The position numbers and the translations under genes are program-made. Shown piece after piece: positions 48,201 through 59,211 of a stretch of 64,000 bases of DNA (its first letter is position 1; each line of letters opens with the position of its first letter). Source of the stretch: Knoxdaviesia capensis (Eukaryota; Ascomycota; Sordariomycetes; Microascales; Gondwanamycetaceae); assembly GCA_001510575.1 (NCBI GenBank), contig LNGK01000006.1, positions 1,173,565-1,237,564 of the forward strand. The letters are read 5' to 3'. The notes under the pieces are model-generated. The model saw nothing but the letters and a program-made list of their open reading frames with translations. It was not told the DNA's origin and did not search any database.

Positions 48201-48707
48201 CATATCACAGGCTGTAAACCGACTAGGCCTAGTCCGCCCCCATCGCCACTTTGCTATATCTAGACCCCATATCCACTTGTCCTAGACACAAGTGTCTCGC
48301 CCTCGGATTTATTGATGAGCAAACTTGGATGAAGCTCTTTTTCCTCGCTTCTTGGACTTTCTTTGTTTGCTGATCCCAGCCTTAAGTTCATGGCTGTAAT
48401 CCGCAGATTGCCTTTTCTCTTCCTTTTCGCTTCTTCGCTTCCTTTTTCCCTTGTCCCCAAGCATCTTATTTTTCCCTGTTCATTTTCGCTAGAATCTGCT
48501 TCCTTTTTTCTTTTTCTTTTTTTCAGCCGTCAATAACAGTTTCCCGAGTCTTGTCTTACGTCGGGAATTCTCGATTTGCTGGCTCTTGGGAATCTTTGAT
48601 TGTCTCCCATTGACTTTCCCTCCCTGGACTCCACACTGTATTTATATTTTTTTCTTTTTTCCCCCTTCACCGACAGCTGAAGTTTCAGCAGCTCATGTGT
48701 TGTCGCC
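42285..48707. other. 6.4 kb gene-free stretch
   Basis: No frame here shows a family motif or believable splicing. The left end carries the promoter of the MIT-like gene with teloboxes; the right end (about 48,300-48,707) is a T/C-rich leader for the next regulator. A weak hairpin flanked by GGGCATTT/AAATGCCC lies at 42985-43070. A short C2H2-like stretch at about 45105-45175 was judged fortuitous. Otherwise I see nothing. Confidence 0.5.
42603..42625. promoter_or_regulatory. Double telobox upstream of MIT-like gene
   Basis: TTAGGGTT and TTAGGGT separated by 8 bases, about 320 bp upstream of the ATG at 42284. A further AACCCTAA/TAGGGTT pair is at 42999-43018. Confidence 0.45.
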
Positions 48708-51330
48708 ATGCAGCAGCCATCCGCAGGTTACTTAGAACGTGATCCTCCAATGTCGGCGGATCTCACTGATGGCAGTTTCCCTGACCTCACCGGCGAATTC
48801 CAATACGCCGACGCGATTGCATCTAGATTGCCAGGGTCGTCTTCTCCCGGGGGTGGCGCTAACGATGCTGTCACCAGTCCGTCCTCTCCAGCTTCTGCCT
48901 CGGCATCTGTTCCCTCTGCACCAGCATCCTCTGCTCCGTCCCCGGAGAATCCCGGGGAATTTTCAACTGCAACATCGCAAAAACGGATTAGAACCAGCCG
49001 GCCAAAAGTAAAGACGGGGTGTCAAAACTGCAAGTAAGTGGCTCTAGCCGCTGGGGAAACACTCCCTTGCATGACCCGTAGCGACACACCAGTATGGATA
49101 TCTTTGAGCTTACCGTCACTGACAATGAACACCTTCTCTTCTTTCCCTCTCTGGTAGACAACGTCGAATTAAATGCGATGAAACACGGCCCGCGTGTATG
49201 CGATGTGTTCGCGCAAACAAACTCTGCACCGGATATCCGGCCCCAAGCCGGAGTGCCCGGTCAACCGAGGTCATCAGCATTGCCCCGAAGCCTGTGTTGT
49301 TGATGGCCGGCCCTCCCCGTCCCCCTCCTCTTGCTGCAGCGGTCGCTCCAAGACCTCCCGTTGGATCTGCACTAGCAGCGCTACCGTCTCTGCATGGCCT
49401 TCCGCTTCCGCACTATGCGCTCCCTGGCCCGTGTCGCCAAATTTCTTCCAGCTCGTCCTTTTCCTCGTCCTCGAGCAGTCACACGGCTCTACCCCACCGG
49501 CCACCCATTGGGATTGAACTTCCCCCACGAAGAGCGCAGAAGCAGCAGCGTCGAAAGCCCAAAGACGAGCGAGAGGCCCGGCATATCTCGACTGAATACC
49601 AGGTCGTTCCTCTATACCAGCCTCTTGGTGAGGGCCTCTCCATGAAGCAGAACGAATCGATGTATTTCCTTCTATTTCGAGAGAAGACGGCTAGTGAGCT
49701 TTCGGGATACTTCGACTCGGTGTTCTGGACCGAAATGGTCCTACGAGAGTGCCATTCGGAGCCCTGCATCAAGCATGCCGTCGTGGCTCTGGGTGCGCTC
49801 TACAAGACCCTGGACCAGTCGTACGCCTCCCCTCCAAACTCTCCTCAGCGGGATATCACGAACAATCACTTCCGGAGCAACACGGAAATGGCTTTCGAGC
49901 ACTGGTCATTTGCCATCCAACAGTACTCTGCCGCAATCAACTCGCAGGTCGGACCGGACTCCTCGGCCATTTCCCACCGGGTGCGGTTGATGGCCAATAT
50001 TCTCATGGCGTGTTTCGACTCATTCATCGGTGATCACCGCCAGGCAATCCGCCAGATCCAGAACGGCCTTATCCTTCTGGACAAGCTGCGGGCAGAACGC
50101 TCCCGCATGTTCGACCAGCCGTCGGACCATGAGCCTGTTGAGAAAGAGTTGGTGCAAATGTTTACACGTCTAGCCATTCAGGCCAAGTCATATGATATGG
50201 CGTTTCACTTCCCGGCCCCGGATGTGATCCAGTTGAATGCAGTGTCAAACACGGAAGGCGGCTCTCCATCATCATCCAATGCATCTTCCCCGCGCAGCAC
50301 TCTGGAAGTCCCAATACCGGATGTGTTTTCCGATCTTCGGGAGGCTCGGCTGGCGTGGGATAATCTCTGTGAACGCATGCTCCGGTTTACGGAAACGTGC
50401 TTCAACCAATCCAGCGCGAGTAACCCTATGGGAGTTCTCCCGGTAACACTGAAGCAATATGGCCTAGGCTTCCGGAAGCAGATCCAGGCCTGGTCTGTGG
50501 CGTTTGACCCGATTCTCGCGGGCCGCGGCGGGCCGGCAGTCAGCCAGCAGGAAAAAGCCGGGATTGCAGTGCTGAAAATGTCCCAGATAATGGGGTTGGT
50601 CCTGTTTCTGATGACATTCAGCGCCAGCGAGAGCCAGTTTGACGAGTTCGAGCCGTACTTCCAGGCCATCGTGGACTTCGCCACCGAGATCATGTGCGAC
50701 GAGGAGAGCGACGCCGCTGCCGCCAGGTGTCCGGACCAAGCCCAGTGCCACCACCGCGGCAGCCGACCGGGCATGTACAGCTTCTCGCCGCACAACGCCA
50801 TGCATATCAGATCCAGCTTCAGCGCGGACATGGGCATTGTGCCGCCGCTGTACGTGGTAGCCACCAAGTGCCGCAGCCCGTCGATCCGCCGCCAGGCCAT
50901 CAACCTGCTTCACAGCAGCTCGCGCCGCGAGGGCATGTGGGATAGCCAGCTGACGGCGCACATCGGACAGTACGTGCTGTCGCTCGAAGAGGGCAACACC
51001 ATCCGCGAGCTCCGGGAAGTGCACGGGGACACTCCCAACGTCGTGTCCATGGCTGCTGTCCAGCCGCGCCACCAACAGTCCGGCCCTAGTTCTACCACGA
51101 CCGGCAGCCTCCCCGGTACCGCATCGTTGTCGTCATCGCCGTCGTCATCGTCGTCGTTGGTGGCGCTTGTCCCGACATCGGCGCGGGCAATTGCCGAGGA
51201 GCACCGCGTCATGGTGCGGTCGGTCGACTTCAACCTGCGCGAGCGGACGGCCCGGGTGTCCGTCGGGTCGCGGCAGTCGCGGCGCGGGGCGCGCGATTCG
51301 AAGACGAAAGTGGTGGATATTGCGTGGTAA
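48708..51330 (+). CDS. Zn2Cys6 transcription factor (DUF3468)
   Basis: Exons 48708-49033 and 49158-51330 join in phase 2 and give 832 residues. The zinc cluster is TGCQNCKQRRIKCDETRPAC followed by MRCVRANKLCTGY (about residues 104-132), with the intron inside the lysine codon after the second cysteine. That is the same place as the second intron of the regulator at 35422. The N-terminus is Ser/Ala/Pro-rich. The middle has the fungal-specific regulatory region (YFDSVFWTEMVLRECHSEP, HAVVALGALYK). Near the C-terminus is a Ser-rich tract followed by a basic Arg-rich segment. It is probably a nuclear transcription regulator. Targets are unknown. The 6.4 kb upstream gap may hold extended regulatory DNA. 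Confidence 0.93.
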
Positions 51331-51838
51331 CGGACTCCACAGTTCGAACGGGCAGTTCTACTCCCATGACGCTCTCTCTCTCTTTTTTTTTTTTTGTCTT
51401 TTTCTTCTCTGCAGGTGGCTTTCTTTTGGGTTTGGGGAAATCCGGCCAGTTTTCGTTTCCTCATTTTTTGGCTCTGCAGTTTGCTGTTTTTGGTCACTCT
51501 TGGATCGGACATTGCTTTTCTTCTTCGCGGCCACGGCAGTCATTTTCGTTATACCCCCCCCCTCTTTTTCGCCTTCTTCTTTCTTGGATACTCCATGCAT
51601 ACATTGAGTCTGTTTTCTTTACTTTTGGGAGGGGGACTTGGGAACTCGGCACTACATATAGGGATGGATCACCTGTGTTGGCGGCGTCTCTGGGTCGTTA
51701 GGAACGACTGACGAGAAATTGTTTTATGGCTTGGGTGTTTCTAATGTCTCCTATTATCTCGTTCTATTGAACTTTGCGTTCATTTTCTCCCTTGTTTAAT
51801 GATATACATGTGTGTCTCCTTGTGTTCCGGGTCTATAT
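51331..51838. other. Convergent 3' region of regulator and NAD kinase
   Basis: 508 bp, T-rich with poly-T tracts, between two stop codons. It holds the 3' UTRs; no gene seen. Confidence 0.55.
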
Positions 51839-54390
51839 CTACTTCTCCCACTCATTGAACGCCTTCTGCTTCTGTCGTGTATTCCACCCCAACTTGCCCC
51901 GGATCCCATCAACCCACTCCTCGCCTCTCCGGCGTGCCTCACTCCGCACCGAAGCAAACGGATACCGGCTGGCGCTGATCGTCACGTAGTCGCCGGGACA
52001 CAGCTCGACGCGCTCGCGGCCGTCGAAACTGGCCCACGACGATGTCCGCGCGTCGTACGGCACGCCGATGCGCAGCACCATGGTGTCGGGCAGGATGATC
52101 GGGCGGAACGACAACGTGTGGGCGCAGATCGACGTCACGAGCATCACCGGGTTCTCCGGGTGGCACAGCGAGCCGCCAGCGGCAAGGTTGTAGGCCGTCG
52201 AGCCGGTCGGCGTGGACACGCAGATTCCGTCGGCCAGGACGGATGTGAAGTGCTCGTCGTCGCCGAAAATCTCGGTGTACGACATGGCTGGGGAAGATAG
52301 AAAAGTTAGTGGTTGGCAGGAGAAAAGAAATCTCACACCCCAGTTCGAGAACTTACTTGGGTTTGGTCCCCGGTCGACAACAATCTCGTTCAGAATCTCG
52401 TATGTCTGGTCAGGCCGGTGGGTGTACTCGTTGTCCTTCTCCTCGCCAATCAGCTCCTCGACCAGATCGCGCGCCCGCTGCTCGTCCTCGGTCGAGTCCT
52501 CAGACAAGGGCGTGATCGAGTCGTCACCGTCGGCACCAGCAGGAGCAGTTCCATCGGCAAGGGCTGCTACGTTATCACCGGGACGGCGACGGGGCACCGT
52601 GCGCATGATGGTGCACTCGAAACGCAGGCGCAGATTCACGACAACACCGCGGGTCAGGGCGCCGTCCATGGTATTCTCAAAGTCGTCAAAGTCAAACTTT
52701 GTCAGGAATCCCAGACTTCCCAGCGAGAAGGTCAGGACCGGCGGCACAATACGCTGGAAGAGCCAGCTGGCGTACAGCACGGTGCCATCGCCGCCGAGGG
52801 TGACGCACAGATCGAAGGTGTCGGGGTAGGTGCGGCACATGGAGTCGTCCCAGCACCGGAGGCGGGCGGCAATGGCGTCATAAGACTCGACATCATCTTC
52901 ATCCGGGGCGATCGACCCTACGGTGGTGGAGGGATCATCATCCGACACTTCGTACTCGTCAGACGGCTTTCCTTGCCCTGAAGCGGCGGGGGCAGCTGGC
53001 GCGTCAGAGGTTAGACTGGTGCTCGCAGACTCCGCATCCTGTTGTCGCTTTTGCCGCCGGGCAATCTGCTCCTGGCGAATCTCTTCAAACAAGCCCTTGG
53101 CATCGAAATGGCGATTATCAGCCAGCTTGTCCTCCACATAGACCACATAGCGCACGCGGGTGGGATGGGCGGCGGAGGCGAGGCTGACGGTGCTACCGGA
53201 GCGACTGGCGGCGTGTAAATCCTCGCGCAAGAGCAGCCACTTGGTCAGGGCACGGGCCTTGGGAATGATATCGTGGTCGTGCACCTTGGCCAGCAGGAAA
53301 ATCGAGTGCACCCGGGTGCGGATGCGCACGTTGCCGAGTCTGCGACTGAGCTCACGCACGCCCCAGACCATATCGCCCAGTTGGTGCTTGCTCAGGTGGC
53401 GGCTCCGCAAGCGCTCCTCGTCGTCGCTGTTCAGCGGAGCCAGCATGGACCGGGTGGCGGCAGCGGCAGACGACAGCCCGGCGGCGACGGCGTTCGAGGT
53501 GATGGGGGCGGCGGGGATGTTGTGGGTGGGCTGGCGCGAGAGCTCGGGGGAGTGGATGGTCGACACAGTGTTGGCGTTGGTGGTCATCGCACCGCACCAG
53601 GTCTTTTCGTCGAGCTGGCCGCTATCACACGGCTCGCCGCCGAATTCCGAGCCGGCTGGCGAAAGAGCCCGCACGCGGTTGGGGGTCGATCTGGCCGGAG
53701 TGGTGGACGCAAAGGCGGCGCCGGCGGCGGCAGCAGCAGCCGCCACGGGGCTGCTCGGGGCACGACGGCCGCGCGACTCAAACGCCAAAACCGAGCGATG
53801 GGATTGGGAAGGTTGGCTTGTCGCAGCAGGGGCGGCCGTCGTGATGACTCTGGGTCCGTCCTGGGTCGACTGGTCGCGCGTGCGGCGTTGGCTTTCTAGG
53901 AAATGGTGGACCACGCAGTCGGTGTGCTTCCGGGTCACCGGAGCCGCTTTCTTGATGGTTTGCGGCGCAGCAGCGGGAGGCGCAGGAATAGGAAGGGAGG
54001 TTGGAGCTGACGCGGAGGCCGGGCCGGAAACCGAGGCTGACGTCGACGCCGACGCCGAAGCAGCGGAGGCGGCATCTTGCGCGGCAACAGCAGCCTGGGC
54101 GTGAGCGCGGGTCTGCTCGGTCGATTGGATGGAGCTTTTGCGGCGGTACACGGCGCCGTCGCCAAGAGTTACCTAGACAAAGGTGGCCGGGGTAAGCTAA
54201 AACTGCACTGCTTTACGTGTCCTGTTCAAGGGCAGCCGGCTCCGGGGGGGAAGAGGGAAACAAGATTCATGATATTCTCTTCTTCCTTTCTCCTTACCTC
54301 GAAATCATCGCTGTCGGAGTAATCCGAGTCCAAGTCATGCAGCCCGTCTGCCATCGCATCGACAGGGGCGGGGCCGGCAGCAACAGGCAT
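51839..54390 (-). CDS. ATP-NAD kinase (UTR1/POS5 family)
   Basis: It phosphorylates NAD (or NADH) to make NADP(H). Exons on the minus strand are 54390-54298, 54172-52357 and 52287-51839 (phases 0 and 1), giving 785 residues. Catalytic features: the GGDG motif in LGGDGTVLYASWLF (about residues 491-494), FDGRERVEL, and PTGSTAYNLAAGG. The second intron (69 bp) is needed to restore GPNPTMSYTEIFGDDEH, a conserved stretch. It has no in-frame stop and is a multiple of three, so an unspliced reading would insert 23 residues. The long N-terminus (about residues 40-240) is Ala/Ser/Pro-rich and probably disordered; a mitochondrial presequence is not obvious. The length resembles cytosolic fungal enzymes. 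It shares a divergent promoter with the pfkB gene. Confidence 0.95.
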
Positions 54391-54745
54391 TATTGCAACA
54401 GCGAATGAAGGCGTTTGCGTAGTTTTGACGTTTGAGGGTTCGAACCTGGATTTGGACGTGTGTGTGTGTGCGAGAGAGGGTGCGTATGTCTGTTTTGGGT
54501 TTTGCCTCTCAGGGTCCGGAATGGCCGGAAGAAGCCGCGAGTACCAAGAAGGCGAAATCGACAGAGGGAGAGTGGGACACACCACGTCAAAAAGGACCCT
54601 GGAAAAAGAAAAACCTCAAACTTAGGTGGTGGTGGTTGGTCTGGACAAGAGAAGTCTGAAGAAGGTTGAAGGATGCCGGGGATCGTATCGGGTCAGGCGA
54701 TGTATATATATGCAAGACTGTATTTTCTACGATATTCATCTATCC

Positions 54746-54754
54746 GGGTTAGGG
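54746..54754. promoter_or_regulatory. Telobox GGGTTAGGG upstream of NAD kinase
   Basis: A telomere-like unit about 356 bp before the NAD kinase ATG. Confidence 0.4.
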
Positions 54755-55212
54755 ATCAAGTGAAGGTTTATGCATCTATCGAAGAATTTGACAGAGGGGG
54801 CGAAAGGAGGAAAGAACGACTGATTCAGCAAGCAAGGAGAAACTCCGACTGCCACTTACGCGGGCAAAGAAAAAATTAATAGGTAATCACCAGGTTTGGT
54901 GCCTGTTCATCGCCCCTTCTTTCCCGGCCCCCACCAAGTTCAAGACCAAAATCGAACTCTAGGCCGGTGACCCCTTCCTTCCCTGACGTTCTTGCATCGG
55001 GGTTTGGATCTTGCCAAATTGCAATCGATCCACGTGATATGAAGATCCTTCAAATCCTTCACATCGGATCTTTTTTCCCCCTCGAAGCTTATTGCCAGCC
55101 TTTCTTCGTATCGGAATATGCCTGGCGCTTAAAACCGCAGGTCGTCGATCACTCAATGAGGCGTGACGATGACGTCACTGTTGTTCGGCGGGGGTTGAAA
55201 CCAGGCACTTGT

Positions 55213-55285
55213 TAACCCTAAGCAGCCCCGCACTCTTGCATCACCCCCGCCATAAGCCAACCCCGAAACCCTAGTAAACCCTAAC
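55213..55285. promoter_or_regulatory. Three teloboxes upstream of pfkB kinase
   Basis: TAACCCTAA at 55213-55221, AAACCCTAG at 55266-55274 and AAACCCTAAC at 55276-55285. All are in the same orientation, 355-430 bp before the pfkB start codon. Confidence 0.5.
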
Positions 55286-55640
55286 GTAAGCAGAAGCCCC
55301 GCAATGCTCTGGCTTCTCAGCTGGGCCGTGACGCTCGTTTGCGCTGCGGCGTTTTTGCTTATTTGGCGGGCGAGTATAAAAGGAATGTGAGTGTCGCTCC
55401 TTTTTTGGGGGTCTTGGCTCAGCTGGGGCTTTGAAATCCTTCTAGAGAGCAAATTCCCCCGTTGGATTTCCAGCTTGTTCGGTTTGGTAGAGACATACAT
55501 GTTCTTGCGTGTTAGTGTTTGATCAGTTCTCAATCCTTTCTGGTGAAAGCTTGCGGGGGAATTTTTATATCCAACTGCAACGAGAGTCCCGGCATCCTTG
55601 TTTTACGGGGACCCCTTTACGCTTGAAAGCCGTGCCCAGG

Positions 55641-58600
55641 ATGAAGCACCTTGTTCTTGTCGGGGCGTGTTACCTCGACACCATTCTCAGGTGAGTTGAG
55701 ACGAGAGGGTTCCGGAAAAAGACAAAATTCAAAATAAAAAGTTCAAAAAACAAAATAAAAAATACAAAGTTCAAAGGCATCAAAAAACGACTGACGATCC
55801 CCGCAAGCGTCCCCTACTACCCCGGCGAAGACGAGAAGCTGCGGGCCACGAGCCTGACGGTGCGGCGCGGCGGCAACTGCCCGAACTCGCTGGAGGTGCT
55901 GAACCAGCTGGTCGGCCAGCACCAGCTGCGCACGCTGTACACGGACGACGACGACGCCGACGCCGACACGCACGACGCGGCGGCCGCGCCGGTGCTGCTG
56001 CACCTGGTGTCGCCGCTGCCGCGCCGCGACAGCGCCGCCACGGCCACCATCCTGGAGTCGCTGGGGTGCGGGCCGCCGCCGCCGCCGCCGCCGCCGGGGT
56101 CTCCGGGCAGCGGGGCCGCGGTCGCCGCGCCCCACGACCCGACGGCATCGTGCCTGTTCCGCGCCGGCCACAGCGAGGCCGCCAGCAGCTTCGTGATCCG
56201 CAGCGCGGCGACCGGCAGCCGCACGCTGGTCAACTACAACGCGCTACCGGAGATGACGGTGGCGGAGTTCGAGGAGGTGGTGCGCGAGCGGCTGCAGGCG
56301 GCCTCGGACGACGCCGCCGACGACGGCGACCCGGAGCCGTGGTGGTGGCACTTTGAGGGCCGCATCCCGGACACCACGCTGCAGTGCATCCGGCTGCTGC
56401 GCGCGGCGGTGCCGCGCGTGCGCGTCAGCGTCGAGGTGGAGAAGCCCGGGCGGCCCGGGCTGCGCGAGTTGGCGGCGGAGGCGGACGTGGTGTTCTACTC
56501 GCGGAGTTGGGCCGAGGTACGTTTGACTGCGCCCCTGTGGTGGTGGTAGTCGTTACGCTGTGCGCTCGTTGTTTTGTCTGATCGGCCTGCGAGGGCCAGC
56601 TCATCACGCCAAAACCGAGGACACAAAGGACTCACCGTTTCTTTGCTTCTCCTGCCTGTAGTACCTGGGTTACCGCAACGCGCAAGAGTGTCTGATGAAG
56701 GAAGACACCCCGAAGGCGTAAGTACTTTTTTTTCTTTCGTTTGACTCTGCTCGTCGTCGCTCCACGAATCGGCCGCTCCCACCAGTCACTTCTCGCCAAA
56801 CAGACAGCCCGCGTCGTCACCACCTGCGCTCCAAAAAAGAGGGCCGATTGAGTGTGTATGTGTGTGTGTCACTCGTGGGCCAATTGGCGTTGTCGTCTCC
56901 CGCGCCAGCCAGTTCAAGCCTGCATGCACCTCGTTCGGTTTGTCCCTGTATAAAGCCACGTCGCTGGCGCCAGACCAAACAGTCTCACCGTCAGATCTCG
57001 GGCCAGATCTTCACGGAGGAGCAGCAGCAGATCGCAAAGAACCGGCGACGAAACAACCCAAAAGAAAGAAAGAAAAAGAAAAGAACAGAAAAGAAAAAGA
57101 CAGACGCCAGCACACATGCACGCACAGGCCGATTGTGTGTGTGTACCGGCCTCTGAGGAGGCGAGGACGGTGGAACATCTGCCACACTCACACACTCACA
57201 CTCACACACATACGCCCCCAAAAAGAAAAAACAGGATCGACCACGACAACCCCCGCCACACCGACTCTTCCACCATCTCTCGCTCCCTCTTGTTGTGTGT
57301 GTCTCTCTATCCACGTCCGGCTCTCCCTCTAACCGCCCGGTCTCTGCCTCTCTCTTCTAGATTCCTCACGATCTGCACCTGGGGCTCGCAGGGCGCCTCC
57401 GCCATCGTCCACCGGCCGGACAAGGACTTCATCCACGCCCCGGCGCTGCAGGGCGAAGGCGAGGACCAACAGCACATTGAAGTGGTAGAGTATGTCCCTC
57501 CCCTCCCCTGCTTTCCCTGGTTCTTCTCGCCCCTTTTTTCCGGTCTCTTCCCCTGAGTCTCCCCTCCCTCTCTCGCTCTCTCTCGCGTTGTCGTGTCTAT
57601 CTCTCTCTGTCTCTCTCTCTTGTCCGTCGGGCTCTCCTCTCTTCTCTCTTTTGATATATACCTGTTGTCTATATATGTGTGTGTCGCCTCTTCGCTTCTC
57701 CAGGGCACACGACCATCACGAAGAAAACAAAAGCCTCATGTGAGATGGAGTGCCACCAAAGCTGGTGGTGGATGCGCTGTCTCATGCTCCCTCTGTCTCC
57801 GTCCATCTCTTCCGCTTCTCAATCTCCCACCTGGGCGGGCAAAGCCCCCTTCATTCCCATCGAAGCCCGGCCCTTTGTCTCTGTCTCTGTCTCTGTCTCT
57901 AGCCCTGTGTGCATGGGTCGATACAGAGAGAAGACGGAAAAAAGTGACTCACGTCCGGTACTGTCGGATAACATGCCCGCACTCCCCTTCCGCCGGTGTC
58001 TCTTCTTTCGTTAGCCCTTCCCCCTCCCCTATTTTTCCCATTGGCCGTGTGTGTGTGTGTGTGTGTGTGCCGGTCGTCGTAATCGTTCAACTGTCTCACT
58101 TCCGGCAAGGCTTGTTTCCGTGCAGACCACCGTCATTCCCTTCCACGTTTCTTCTGGTGTGTTTCCGCTCTTGTTGCCTCATTTTTGCTCCTCCTCCGTC
58201 ACCCAGTACCATCTGCCGCCCTTTTGATTCCGTCCACTCAGACCACTGAGACCCGGTGTACAGGGATGCACACTCAAAAAAAAGAAAGCTGCACTCAGCA
58301 GGAGATCGACTGAACACAAGACGCACTGTCTCACCCAGTTGCTTCTCTTTTTTTCTCCACCCACCCCCCGCACACATTATATACTGCGAGAGACACAAAG
58401 AGAAAAAAGAGAGAGAGAAAGCAAGACAAGGCGAGAGAACCCATCGCACAAGACGACGAAGACAGAGAGTCCCTTTGGTCCACACCCCCCCCATCTCCCC
58501 TTCTTTTTCTTGACTCCTGCCTTCTTCTTTCGTTCCGTTCTGCGGCCCCTCCCAAATCCCAATATAAAAAAAGGAAAGGTAAAGCTGACTGCGCTGTTCA

Positions 58601-59211
58601 ACCGTGTGTCCACGCCCTCGCACATGGCAACGTGTGGTCCGGGGCTGGGCCGTTGGGAAAGGGGGGGGAAATGCCACAAGCAAGACGAAAGCAGGTAGGA
58701 GGAGGAGGAAGGGGGGGCTAGAGGAAAAAGAGGATGTCAAAGAGGGAGGAGAAGCGAGTGGAAGTCGAGGGACACACACAGCACTTCTGTTGTTGCCGCC
58801 GTTCCCCTGTATCTTCCGTTATCTTCTTCCTCCGGACTCTCTCTTCTTCGGCTTGCGTAGGTGGCCCCCGTGCCTTTTTCCCCCTTCCAGCCCAATCCAA
58901 GCCCTCCCCCGCGTACCGTTTCTTTGTTGTCCGTGTGCGATGGATGTGTGTGTATTTACAATCCGCCGTTTTTTTCTCTCTCTCCCTTCGTGGTTGGGGT
59001 TTCTTTTTTTGGCCCCCCATATTACAGTACCGTTGGCGCCGGAGACACTTTCATCGCGGCCGTTCTGTACGGCCTGGCCTGCCACGGCACGCCGTGGGAC
59101 GCGAAACACCTGATTCGCTTCGCCGTCGATCTGGCCACCCTCAAGATCCAGCAGGAGGGCTTTGCCGGCCTCGGCGACGTGTTGCGCCATGCTGTCGACA
59201 GTTCTGGCTGA
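55641..59211 (+). CDS. pfkB-family carbohydrate kinase, ketohexokinase-like
   Basis: Exons 55641-55690, 55808-56516, 56662-56717, 57361-57489 and 59028-59211 give 375 residues; all phases agree. The start MKHLVLVGACYLDTILSVPY and the substrate-side RGGNCPNSLEVLNQL (about residues 36-50) are ketohexokinase/ribokinase-like. The C-terminal DTVGAGDTFIAAVLYGL (about 315-331) carries the catalytic Asp and anion hole. WGSQGASAIV precedes the ATP site. Two low-complexity insertions are visible: an Asp-rich run at about residue 70 and a proline run near residue 110. It probably phosphorylates a sugar in the cytosol; the sugar cannot be told. Introns 3 and 4 (643 and 1538 bp) are far longer than others here, and intron 4 splits the pfkB signature exactly before DTVGAGD. 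Confidence 0.9.
57490..59027 (+). other. 1538-bp intron of the pfkB gene, microsatellite-filled
   Basis: Donor GTATGT follows codon bases GA; acceptor TTACAG precedes T ACC GTT GGC, giving a continuous VVDTVGAGD. The content is CT-rich tracts, a TCTCTG-type run (about 57880-57900), (GT)n at 58047-58069 and GA-rich blocks. No internal exon is needed to complete the protein. Confidence 0.75.

Larger units (their letters stand above)
54391..55640. promoter_or_regulatory. Divergent promoter between NAD kinase and pfkB kinase
   Basis: 1.25 kb with no coding sequence. It contains a GT-rich run near 54460, and teloboxes placed at similar distances from each start codon. Confidence 0.5.

Noticed and set aside
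53160..54104. Plus-strand 314-residue frame opposite NAD kinase
   Set aside because: Antisense shadow of the Ala/Ser-rich N-terminal region of the NAD kinase.
54425..54445. tRNA B-box-like GGTTCGAACCTGG
   Set aside because: No A-box or cloverleaf upstream. It lies just before the NAD kinase start and is probably chance.
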